From Orientallactaga sibirica (taxonomy: Eukaryota > Chordata > Mammalia > Rodentia > Dipodidae): DNA of 64,000 nt. The stretch spans positions 12,269,501 through 12,333,500 of the forward strand of contig JAEOAD010000015.1 of NCBI GenBank assembly GCA_036365145.1. Direction: 5' to 3'. Shown here piece after piece: positions 22,895 through 33,584 of the stretch (position 1 is its first letter; every line of letters starts with the position of its first letter). The translations under genes were made by a program, and so were the position numbers. The notes under the pieces are model-generated. The model saw only the letters and a program-made list of their open reading frames with translations, did not search any database and had not been told where the DNA came from.

Positions 22895-24761
22895 ATTTTG
22901 TTACATTTTATTTTTTCTAAATTATTATCATCATTATTATTAACAACACATCTTGTATGTATACATCATGTGTTGGAACCCTCTTTTCCCTAGTTCCTGC
23001 ACCCATTCTGCTGGGGACCCTCCCCAGTGGGATTGCAGGTATTCCCTATGAGATTGTGGTTTATGCATTGTGGGAGTAGCAGGTTTTTTTTTTTTTTTTT
23101 TTTTTTGAGGCATGATGTGTCAACCTGAGGCTCATATAATCTTTCTGCCCCCCTCTTCCTCAAAATTCTCTGAGTCTTGATGGATGAGTTTTAAGTCTAC
23201 TTCAGTGATGAGCTCTTAGGAGCCTCTGGGTCTCTGCTTTGGGAGGTGTTGAGTATCCTCAGGGTCTGTCTCCTATACCCTAGTGCTGATTATCAGGTTC
23301 ACCATGGAAGCAACTCATCTTCCCAATACCTCTGTGGTTTCAGTTTTGGCTTGGCTGAAGTGCAGGGGGTAATTAATCTCCTTGGGACTCACTACCATCT
23401 GAAAAAGAACAGATTCTTCAATGGAGAGTAAGGTCAGCAAACTTTAAACTTTAAACATTATAAATTTAGGGAGAATTTGGTGCAGATAGTCCCTCATTTA
23501 GCCAAGACCAGTGAGACCTTGACACTGGAGAGCATAATCTTTGTCTCCATAGGCTTCTGATCTTGTTCTCAATTCCAGATATGGGTTCCTTTACACCTAG
23601 CGATCCCTTAGCCAATCAGAAAGCTATTGGTTACCCACAAAGGCTGTGTGCCACTGTTGCACTTGCATGTACATCCCGTCAGGGTGTTTGCATCTGAGTA
23701 GCTTAGACCTCTGGTTGCTCAGAATGCTGTTTGCCACTATCCTACAGGAGCTTATGTAGCACTTGCAAGCACTAGATGGACTAACTGTCTGGGGACTGGA
23801 TCTCTTCCACATTACAGCCAGGTCTTTCCATGTTCTGTGTCAGCAGCATATGGTGTCTTCAACCATAGGGTCTAACCTTTTGCCTTGGGCACATAATCAA
23901 GAGCTTTTATAGAAACATGTCTTGTTTGTGGGACCTGTTAGGTCTGTCTGATCTGGCTCATTGCTTTCTGGTATTTGGAGTTACAGGGCAAAGACAAAAA
24001 AAAATCTTTTAAGCTAAGGCTTCTCCCACCCTCTCCCGGACCCTTCTTTTCAGGTGCTCCCCCTTTACTCCTGTTGAGGGTTACATGTTTTAATCTATAT
24101 CCAAAGATAAAGGTTTCTATGATACAGTTCATTTTGGATTTAGTTTTGTGTTTTCCCCCACCCTTCCTTTCCCCTCCCCCCAAGTCCTTCCATCCCTATC
24201 AGGTATGTCAGCAACTCTAGCAGGTCCAGGTTAGGAACTGCAGATAAATGAGACCATGTGGCGTTTATCTTTCTGTGATTATGTGAGTTTGCTGAGTATG
24301 CTCTGTTCCAAGTCTGTCATTTTTTTTTCTACAAATTTCATTGTATTACTTTTTCTTACTGCTGAGTAGAATTCCATTGTGTAAATGTGCCACAATTTCG
24401 TTATCCATTCACCCAACTATGGGCACCTGGGTTGATTTCATTTCTTAGCTATAATGAATAGAGCAACTATAAACATAGTTGAGCATATATCTCTGTAGTG
24501 AAGCATGGAGAATTTAGGATAAATGTCCAATAAGGGAATAACTGGGTCTGTTGGTAGCTCTATAATTACCCTTTTCAGGAATATCCATATTGATTTCTGT
24601 AGTGGTTGTAAAGGTTTACATTGTCACCAATAGTGAGAGTTCCTTTCTCCCCACATCCTCTCCAACATTTGTTGGTGTTTGAATTTTTAAATGATTTTCA
24701 TGCTTACTGAAGTAAGGTGGAATCTTATAGTTGTTTTAATTTGCATTTCCCTCATGGTGGG

Positions 24762-25135
24762 TATAGGAGACAGCTTCAGGTTGCTGAGATGAACTTCCAG
24801 ACTAGGCACAGTTATGGAAGAAGGGATATTTATTGAAGCTTACAGATCCAGGGGAAGTTCCATAATAGCTGAAGAAACTGGATTTCTCTTAAAGGACCAA
24901 GAAGAGTGAGAGAAGCCCCAAGCCAGAAAAACGAAAAAGCCACACCACACATAAGCACACTTAGAAATTCCAGGTGCTTTGCATATCTTAATCTGCAATT
25001 GCAAATCCATCACTACACCTTAGGCTGGACCTAAGATCTTCTCAGTGACACCTCCTCCAGCCAAGTGGCTGCAGATCTAAACAACAATTAATAAAATACT
25101 GAATATATTGGAGGCCATCTGTTCAAACTAATACA
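24762..25135 (-). mobile_element. MaLR solo LTR (ORR1/MT-like) inside the L1
   Basis: In reverse it reads TGTATTAGTTTGAACAGATG to CTGTCTCCTATA and aligns along its length with the LTR at 549-906 (shared: CCAATATATTCAGT, CTGGAGG, TATTATGGAACTTCCCCTGG, AAGCTTCAATAAAT). It splits the L1 ORF2 relic, which resumes at AGATATTGAACATTTTCTT. The expected 5-bp duplication is not clear (GTGGG and GTTAT). Confidence 0.8.
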
Positions 25136-25264
25136 GTTATAGATATTGAACATTTTCTTAAGTGTGTGTTAGCCATTTGTATTTCTTTCTCTGAGAACTC
25201 CTTATTCAGCTCTCTGCCCCAATTTTAGAGTGGGTTTTGTCACTAAGTTTAACTTAATTGAGAA

Positions 25265-26622
25265 AACCCATAGAAGCCTCAAAAGAGATATAAATTAATT
25301 GAAGGTGAGTCAACAAATGGAAGCTCTCAGTAACCAATTGATTAGCTTAATGAAGACTTGATAAAATGCAAGAATAAATTCCAGGAAGCATCAAGAAAAT
25401 CAGACCTTGAACTGAAACTGTACCTCAAAATATACATGGACATGATGTAAAATATCATAACAGAAAGCAAAGTTGAATAGAGCTTATAAAAAACCTCCCT
25501 CTAATCCCTCAGTAACAGAGTTACTTGTGCAAGACAGAACCTCTGAGCTGGAAGACAAAACAGCAGAAATTGATTGGGAGTCCAGAAGCTTTGCTGAGTT
25601 AAAAAAAAAAATCATGGGAACAGAATATGAAGGAACTGTGGGATATCCTAAAATAACCAAACATCTTGATCATGGGTATACCAGAAGGAGAGGAAATACA
25701 GGCCAGAGGTAGAGAGAACATATTCAACAAAATTATTGAAGAAAAATTTCCCAATTTCTCAAACGAGAAGCCCATCCAGGTAAAAGAAGCTCACAGAACA
25801 CCAAACAAACAGAACCAAAGAAGAAACTCTCCAAGGCACATCATAGTTAAAAGTCTTAGCAATGAAAACAAACAGAGAGTGTTAAAAGCATGAAGGAGAA
25901 ACACCTCACTACGTACAAAGGCAATCTCACGAGAATTACCTCAGATTTTTCAATGGAAACCCTGAAAGCCAGAAGGGCCTGGAATGGAACACTTCAAAGA
26001 CTAAAAACTATAGCTTCCAACCCAGTGAAAGTATCCCTCATAATAGATGATGAAGGGAAAACTTTCCATGAAAAAAGTCAATTCTATGATTATATGAAAG
26101 CCAAACCTACAGAGAATACTTCAGGGAATACTCCACACAGAAAGGTCAAATGACCAATCTCAAGACCCTACAAGAAGAAGATCACAATAAACCAAAACTG
26201 GAGCAGGCTCAAAAAAGCACAAAACACAAGAAAGCACCAAACTCCATAGAGCACCCCACCATGGCAGGGATTAAATTGAACTTCACAGTTATAACCTTAA
26301 ACATTAACGGCCTTAACTCTCTCATCAAAAGACACAAGTTAACAGGGTGAATCAGAGACATGGACTCTTCTGTGTGCTGTTTGTAAGAAACCCACCTCAC
26401 CACTAAAAACAGACACCTCCTCAAGGTGAAAGGATGGCAAATAATATTCCAAGCAAATGGAAATAAGAAACAAGCAGCTGTTGCTACATTAATATCTGAT
26501 AAAATAGACTTCAAACCAAAAGTAGTCAAAAAGGACAAAGAAGGCCACTTCTTGCTCCAAAGGGGAACAATCCAACATAAGAACATCACAATCATATATA
26601 TAAAATCTCCAAACACCTGCAA
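25265..26622 (+). pseudogene. L1 ORF1 and start of ORF2 (inverted segment)
   Basis: ORF1 pieces lie in several frames: LVQDRTSELEDKTAEIDW (about 25530), NIFNKIIEEKFPNFSNEKP and KEAHRTPNKQN (25720-25815), then ITSDFSMETLKARRAWNGTL and a tail ending at the stop at 26151. ORF2 follows with TLNINGLNSLIKRHKL near 26300 and SDKIDFKPKVVKKDKEGHF near 26500, then breaks off at the target duplication. Frame changes near 25700, 25890 and 26150 and a stop at 26348 make it non-functional. Confidence 0.88.
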
Positions 26623-26644
26623 AAATGATTTTGTTATAATTTAT

Positions 26645-27290
26645 ATGTTAATTTTGTTATTATGTATTTAATTGTTGTGTGGTAAAAGGCTATATAAGTA
26701 CCTCAAAATGAAAGACTTTTCTTCTAGTTCCTTCATTGTTTCTCATTTTGTGTTTAAATTCATATTGATTTAGAAATATTAGTTACACATGAAATGAGTT
26801 AGTATGATTATATATTCTTTCCCAAATCAGTGACTAAAAATTAATTTAAGAAACATAAAAGGATACATTCAACTTCTTATTGGGGGTAGAATGTGGATCT
26901 CTTTTTTCCATTTTTAAATTACTTATTTAGGTTACATTGCATTTTAAATATACTTTGCATAATTTGTCAGACAAAATATTTCACACTTTTATTGTTTTGA
27001 ACATAATATTTACCACAGTGCTTTCAAACTCGTTTGTGTATCACCATGTAAACTGTCGCGTTCTTTTTTTTTTACTTTTATATTCTTTTAAAGACTTCAT
27101 TTTAAGTTTAATGCAATTATAAGAAAATAATTATATTAACTATAATTTTTAATGTTATAAATCCAAGCTATAATTAATAAGTGTTTATGTATTTATAGTC
27201 TGTTGAGAATAAATTTCTCTATTTATTCTTTGTACTGTTACCAAATTTATAATTACTATTTTGACAAATCATTATTGCTTTCTTCTTTTA
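26645..27290. other. Unassigned very AT-rich sequence
   Basis: No repeat or gene recognised. Open frames are rich in Phe, Tyr and Ile, as AT-rich DNA gives by chance. Confidence 0.45.
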
Positions 27291-27497
27291 AACATATTTT
27301 ATTTATTTATTTTTTTGGAGATAGAGTGAGAGAGGAGGCAGGCAGGGAAAATGAGTGTGTTAGGGTCTCTAGGCCCTGCAAATGAACTCCAGATACATGT
27401 ACTGCCCTGTGCATCAGACTTATGTGGGTATTGGAGAATTGAACCTGGGTCCTTTGGCTCCATAGGCTAGCACCTTAATGGTTAAGCCAAGTCCCCA
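27291..27497 (-). mobile_element. tRNA-derived SINE
   Basis: In reverse: GCTGGGGACTTGGCTTAACC head, GAGCCAAAGGACCCAGGTTC, GATGCACAGGGCAGTACATG, then a CT-rich end and an AAATAAATAAA tail. Flanks TTGCTTTCTTCTTTT (27276-27290) and ATGCTTTCTGTTTTT (about 27499-27513) look like a decayed target duplication. Confidence 0.88.
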
Positions 27498-27513
27498 GCA
27501 TGCTTTCTGTTTT

Positions 27514-28269
27514 TGATACCTACTAGCATTCAATTAATATCATAATAATTTAAATTTTGACTTAATTTGATTGATCTTTTGCTCATTTTTTAAAGAAAAA
27601 TGTTTGAGAGACAGATTTTCTAAGCTTTGAGGTTTCATAAAGAGGGAGAATTTCTGGGGTTTGGGCTTATCTCTCACAGGCACATAGTACTTTTTTACTT
27701 TTTTTTTTTTTCTATTAATCCCCTATCCACAGACCCTAGAGTCAAATTTAACACAAAAATAGCATAAAGCTGGGTTATATATTTAAGAACATACATTTCA
27801 AGGCTATACAGACATACCAAAAGTATTTACGTATTTACTTACAAAGAAATGATAAGACCAGCTATGATTTATCTGTTAAGTAAATCCAGCAGACTTTCCC
27901 AATGGTGGCTGATATGGAGTTACTTTACCCAGAAGGGCAGGGACAGTACAAGCCATATCTCAATAACCTGATCCCATGTCTCCAGAGTCACCTAACCCCA
28001 GACTATACATGTCCCAAAGGGCTTGTAAGCCAAATACTTGCATATGTATGATCTCTACAACAAGGTTTGTCCATAGCTAGCAGTGAGGGATATTCCTAAG
28101 CATGATAGGCTAACTCTCAAAAGCTGACAATTTATAAACCTTGTTAAATTTCCCTTCCCATGTTTTCAAGAGACAGAAAACAAATATTTGTAGTTTTCTG
28201 AAGTACAATATTTTGAGTGTTAAAGTTAAAGTTGGAAGTCTATTTTAAATCTATGGTCTGATAAAAAAA
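27514..28269. other. Unassigned sequence
   Basis: About 0.75 kb with no recognisable gene or repeat. A short T-run lies near 27697-27711. Confidence 0.45.
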
Positions 28270-28922
28270 AAATACAAAATTACTGCTGAGTAGAATTCCA
28301 TCACATTGAAATTTGTAGAAAAATGGTCAAACTTAGAAGAGATAATTCTAAGTGAACTCACACAATCACAGAAAGACAACCATCACATGGTCTCACTTAT
28401 CTGTAGTTCCTAACCTGGAATAGCCAGAGTTCCTGACATACCTAAATGGCATCTCCCGGCCTGGGCAATAGGGAGGGTAGAGCTTGGGGGAAGGGGAAAG
28501 GTGGGGGTGGGGACACAAAACTGAACCCAAATTCAACTGGTACCATAGAATCATATAGCCTGGAAGTCAGACTAAAAGGTGGAACCCTCAACAGGACCTT
28601 GGGGGGGGGCACCTGAATCAAAGAGCCCTGGAGAGGGTGAGATTAAGTCTAACCTTAAATTTCTGTTTCTCTTTCTTTTCTATCTCTTTTTTCTTTTTCC
28701 ATGGTGCTGGTCTGTAACATCTACAATGAGCTGTTGATCAGAAAGACCTATTGGATCTCCCAAAACAAACAAGACAGACTTCTGTCAGAGCACTTGATTG
28801 CCCACCAGAGGTTAATGATAAGACCCTACTGTGGAAGACACCATATGCTATTGGTACAGAACATAGAGAGACCTGGCTGGAATCTGGAAGAGAGTCAGTC
28901 CCCAGACAGTTAGCTTATCTAG
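28270..28922 (+). mobile_element. L1 end of ORF2 and partial 3' UTR (lineage B)
   Basis: AGTAGAATTCCATCACATTG then GTGAACTCACACAATCACAG and GGTCTCACTTATCTG mark the end of ORF2. The 3' UTR follows that of 12344-14275 (AATGAGCTGTTGATCAGAAAG, CCCACCAGAGGTTAATGATA, GTCCCCAGACAGTTAGC) but stops at TTATCTAG (28922) with no A-tail. Confidence 0.85.
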
Positions 28923-29624
28923 GGCGGGAGGCGGCGGGGCCACGCACATCTCTAGGGCCGCTGCCTGCACCCAGCCTCCAGTTGCTAAGCAGTTATTGTT
29001 TCTGTGGCGATTGCAGAGGTTGTTGCTAATTGAAGTTGGAAATTTTTACCTTTGAGAGATTATAGAATTATTACCTTCTAAGTAGAAAATGGGGGCTATA
29101 GCATCTCATGGTACAGAAAGGAGAACCTTACTATTTTAACATTTTCCTTCTGCCATGTTTTTGAAGGGGTATGAAAACTAAAAAGTGCAAAAGACTTGCA
29201 AAGAAACACTGTCTTCTCCCATCACCCCACAGGTCAGTACAGTTATTTATCTGTTATGCAGGGAGGGAACCAGTGTAGATATTAAGGATTATGGAAAAAC
29301 AGTAAGAAAGCCAACAAGTCCTTTCCTTTAAGAGAAACATCACTAATTGCTGGCAGAAAAAAATTACCTCAAAGTTGTTTATGTTTAAAGTAGTTTACAG
29401 GAGAGAAATCTTTATAACCATCTTCAATGGGATTCAGGGCTATGATGTATTTGAAAGCATAGAATTAAATTGTTTAAAATCAAAAGTCACAGAGGAATGG
29501 GAAGCTATCTAAAGTACAGACACTAAGGTTATCTTTGTATCTTACAAATGTTCAAATTGCACTTAATAAACTTAATTACATGTAGGGAATTTTTAGACAT
29601 GTTAAAGTGTGCCTTTAACAATAT
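28923..29624. other. Isolated GC-rich patch then unassigned sequence
   Basis: The first about 110 bases are unlike everything nearby: GGCGGGAGGCGGCGGGGCC, then a run with several CpG sites up to GTGGCGATTGC at about 29010. Sequence then returns to AT-rich with no recognised feature. It lies between two L1 3' UTR pieces. It could be a relic of a CpG-island 5' UTR exon (genomic or retrocopied), but no coding match is seen. Confidence 0.4.
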
Positions 29625-30605
29625 ACAAGGTTCATGGTAAGAACCTAATGCCAAAGACACCATATAGAGAACATGGAGAGACCTGTCTGGAATCTGAAAG
29701 AGAGTCTGTCCCCAGATAGTTAGTTTGTCTAGAGCCAGAAGGTGCTACACGAGCTACTGGGGGGAAATGGCCAAAATCTGTCCAAACAATGCGTGGTCAA
29801 AGCTACTCAGCAGTGAACAACCTGATGTGATGCTCACCCAAGTGCAATAGAGGCACACAGCTATGAGGAGGGGGTAACCCATTGCTCTTGTATTGGCTAA
29901 TGGATCTGCTCAGTGGAATAGAGCCCATAGCTGGAACTAGGAAACGAGTCAGAAATATACCCCCAAAATGAGTTTGTTCTCCAATATTAATCTCCCACCA
30001 ATCTTGGGCTACAAGAGGCCCTACATCTATTAAATTCTCTCTAAACTAATAATGGTTATCCCATTTATCTGGTGCTGACTTCATTCTCCATTGGAGATTT
30101 TGCTTCTCTTTATCAAATGGATGCAGAACTGGAGGAGAGAATCAGCCCATCACACTTCACCAGGGCCCCAGCTGAAATGATAGAGTAATTGGGGAAATGA
30201 GCAAGAGTGCTATTTTCTTTGTGAACCTGGTATCAACACAAGGGTAAAGGAGATAGTCACAGAGAAAACTCAACTCCTACCAAACCAGATATCCAGAGAC
30301 ACAGAGGCTTCCAAGACCTCATCACTGAAGTAGACCTAAAACAACCCAACATTGCTCAGGGAAATTCACAGGAGAGGGGGTGGAAATATTGTTAGAGCCA
30401 CAAGTTGGGACATTATGCACAGAGTCATTGCCTCTTCCCCATAACTGATCGATACCCCTACTATGCATGATCCACAATCTGCATGGGGATAACTGGCATC
30501 CCCAATGAGGAGGGTCCCTTTGGAGGGGGGAAGATAGGGAGGAAGCTAAGGATGGTATCAACATATGCTGTGTACACAATGAGTATATACATAACTAATA
30601 AAAAT
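29625..30605 (+). mobile_element. L1 3' UTR (lineage B), 5' truncated
   Basis: Begins near GGTAAGAACCTAATGCCAAAG and repeats about 100 bp also present at the end of the 28270-28922 piece, so it is a separate copy, not a continuation. It runs to AACTAATAAAAATATAC near 30605. Landmarks: GTGCTACACGAGCTACTGGGG, CCAGATATCCAGAGACACAG and GAGGGTCCCTTTGGAGG. Confidence 0.85.
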
Positions 30606-31019
30606 ATACATAGTCCCCACTTTGCCTTTTCCTGTCAATTAATTTTAATAATAAAAATAAATATAGCTCTTTATCTATCATCATTATTTTTAATCTCAAC
30701 ATTGCTTCTACAGCATCTCAAAAGAAAACAGACCACCCTTCCCCCGCAAAAAAGAAAAATTACAGAGGAAGAGAGATTGTTCAATGAAAACTGGATGGAT
30801 GACTTTTTTTTTTTTTGTCAAGACAAATAACCAGGCACTCTTATTAATTTTAAGGGAATTCGTGAAACTTTGCAAAGCCTATAATTTTAAAAGCCATGTG
30901 ACTAAATGAGAAGTATATCAAAGAGTCTGTCATTAAGACAAAACAGAACTGGAAAAAAAGTCTGTCTTCCTAGCAGGTTTTAACAGAATTTACAACTGAA
31001 ATTTATAACTGAAAATAAT
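30606..31019. other. Unassigned AT-rich spacer
   Basis: No gene or repeat recognised. There is a 12-base T-run near 30807. Confidence 0.45.
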
Positions 31020-32965
31020 TGTCTTGTCAATTTTTTTAATGTTTATTTTCTTTACTTTAGACAATTTCATCATACCTGTAAACAATGTATTTTGATCATA
31101 TTACACTCTTTTACTACTCCCATTACACTCTTTTATTCTCCTCCTATCCCCAGTAAACCTCCTTTTACTTTCATGACTTTTTCATTTTTTTATGACCCAT
31201 TGAGTAAAATTGTAGTTGCTTGCACAAGCATGATTGGAAGGTTATTTGCTGCATTCTGGGCAACTTATGAGTGTATACACCTCCTCCCCTTACAACCATT
31301 AATGGCCAATAGCTCCTCTGGGATGAGTGAGACCCCAATAGTGCGTGTTCTATGCATAATGAAATGCTGAGGGACTCAGTCTTGTGCTAGAAGCCACAGT
31401 TGCTGTGAATACATGAGTGTAACAGCCAAATTGTGCCCAGAAGATGACATTACACAGTGTGCCTTTCCTGCCCTCCAGCTCTTACCTTTTTTTCTGCCCC
31501 TTTAAAGTCACCATTCCTTGAGCCTTGGAAAGAGTGCCATATATGCCCTGTTTAGGGCTGATCATACCACAGTCACTCATTCTCAACACTTTCACCAACT
31601 TTGCATTAACCTCTGTCCATAGCAAAAGACAAGTCTGTGATTGAGGCTGAGACTAGCACTGATCTATGGGCATAAACATAAGTATTTAGAAAGTTGTTTG
31701 ATAAGCTGTCAAGTTAGCATAAAAATGGTAGTAAGTCTCCCCTCCTCAGGGCCTATGACTTCCCTAGCCATGGACATTTGACCAGACTGACATACCAGAC
31801 ATGAATTTCATCCTGTGCGGTAAGCCTCAGATCCAATAAGGGTAGTTGGTTTTCCCTATAACAGTCATGCCATTCTTGCAAAATTGGGCACATCTTTCCT
31901 GCATGTCTATTGTGAAGCACACAGGGTCCACATCTGGGTAAAATTTTTGATAACCTTTCTTCCTTAGCAGCCTACATATAGCTGGGAAACAAGAAGCTTC
32001 CATCCCTGTTTCACTTTGACTTCTCTGTGCCCTGTATCCATTGTGTTTGGTGTCTTCTGCTCTAGGGTTGGCAGCTGAAAGCAGTGGAAATGCCCTGCAT
32101 TGTTTTGGGAGCCTCTGGAGGCTCTTGGCCAACAAGTCATAGGGAGGTATGCAGGACTGGGACTTGGGAATTTTAAAACACATGACTGCTGGTAGCAGCA
32201 TTACCTGTCTATGCCAATTATAAGTTCAAAACAAGTTATTTCTTTAGTTAGCTTATAAAGTAGGATTTTTTTCAAATGGCTTTTCAATACCTCTAGATTT
32301 GGTTGACCTGCTCCCAGCCACACCTTTCTTCTATTCCCCTACTCCCATCCTTGCTCAAACGTTTCCTCTCCTAGTAGTCTTCTCTCACACTTTTATAGAA
32401 CATATGTTTTTCTGTTTCCCCACCCCCAGATTTCTATGTTTTTTCTTGCCACCTCTCATGACTCTCTGTATTGGCACTCCCTCCGACTTAAACACAGAAG
32501 TTTAAAAATTTGAATCTAAAGTTCACATATGAGAATGAACATGTAATGAATACTACTTTTCTCAACATAAATTTTTCCAATTCCATTTTCCTGCAAATTT
32601 TATAAGTACACTTTTTATGTGGGATAGAATTACATTGCATAAATGCAGTATATATCCATTCATTAATTAATGGACCTCTAAGTGTCTGTCAATAAACACT
32701 GATGAGAAAGTATCTCTGAACTTGTGCTTAGAGTATGTGCTTTGAGTACATACCCAGAAGTCATATGGGTCACATGGTGGATCTATTTTTGGCTTTTTGA
32801 GGAGTCTTCACAGTGATTTACATGGTGGCTGTATCAGTTTACAATCCCATTAACAGTGTATCAGGGGTTTCTTTTTTTACATCTTCATCAGCACTTGTTA
32901 TTTGTTGTTTGAATAAAGATCATTCTTACTAAGGTGATTTGAAGTCTTGGAGTAGTTTTATTATT
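31020..32965 (-). mobile_element. Old L1: end of ORF2 and 3' UTR
   Basis: In reverse, ORF2 sequence from 32965 to about 32510 (AAACTGATACAGCCACCATG and TACTTCTGGGTATGTACTC regions) is followed by a 3' UTR of lineage A type ending at a T-rich stretch near 31022-31060 on the plus strand. It is more diverged than the other L1s and 5' truncated. Confidence 0.78.
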
Positions 32966-33244
32966 TACCTTTTTATTTATTTTATTTATTTTTAGCAGAG
33001 AAAGATTTACCTGAAGCAAAGAGAGTGTGCATAAGAGTTATTTCCAATTGTCATTATTCAACAATGGAAGCATGGGGAGTTTTCTCAGTGACGCTTTACA
33101 TTTTCCTTTAGGAAATCATTTTAAGAGTGGGTACCTATATATGCATAGTCAGTTGCAGAGAATGATTCTGGCCTTGTTATGTCTAGGATCATATTCGAGG
33201 ATGGTAGACACATTGGGCATGCATAGCTCAAAGGCAAGAAATAC

Positions 33245-33404
33245 ATGTTCTTTTTTATATTCTTTTAAAGTATTCTTATTGGCAATTTTGATACATGTAC
33301 AGAATGAATTTTGATCATAATTCTTTCCTGTTACCTTCACTTATCACACATCCCCATTCTTTTGAACCCCTCCCTTTTTCCAACTAGACCCCCTAGTATT
33401 TTGG
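33245..33404 (-). mobile_element. L1 3' terminal fragment
   Basis: ATTCTTATTGGCAATTTTG and GAATTTTGATCATAATTC match the last part of the old L1 3' ends at 14656 and 31020. A B1 follows directly. Confidence 0.7.
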
Positions 33405-33570
33405 TTGTTTTTTTTTTTTTTTTTTTTTTTTTGCGAGGTAGGGTCTCACTCTGGTCCAGGCTGACCTGGAATTAACTATGTAGTCTCAGGATGGCCTTGA
33501 ACTCTCGGCGATCCTCCTACCTCTGCCTCCCCGGTGCTGGGATTAAAGGCGTGCGCCACCACGCCCGGCC
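33405..33570 (-). mobile_element. B1 SINE (young looking)
   Basis: In reverse it starts GGCCGGGCGTGGTGGCGCAC and ends in a run of more than 20 A. The CpG sites of the consensus are still present, which suggests a recent insertion. Flanks TATTTTGGTTG and TATTGGTTG resemble a target duplication. Confidence 0.95.
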
Positions 33571-33584
33571 TATTGGTTGTTTTT

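Larger units (their letters stand above)
22895..26644 (-). mobile_element. 5'-inverted (twin-primed) LINE-1 with target duplication
   Basis: The left part (about 22912-25265) is an L1 on the minus strand: 3' UTR to about 24240, then the end of ORF2. At about 25265 the orientation flips and the right part (to about 26622) is ORF1 and the start of ORF2 on the plus strand. The outer flanks match: ATTTTGTTACA at 22895-22905 and ATTTTGTTATA at 26628-26638. That marks one insertion event with 5' inversion and loss of the middle of ORF2. A MaLR LTR later inserted at 24762-25135. Confidence 0.85.

Noticed and set aside
26209..26622. 137-codon minus-strand frame
   Set aside because: Antisense of the L1 ORF1/ORF2 relic.
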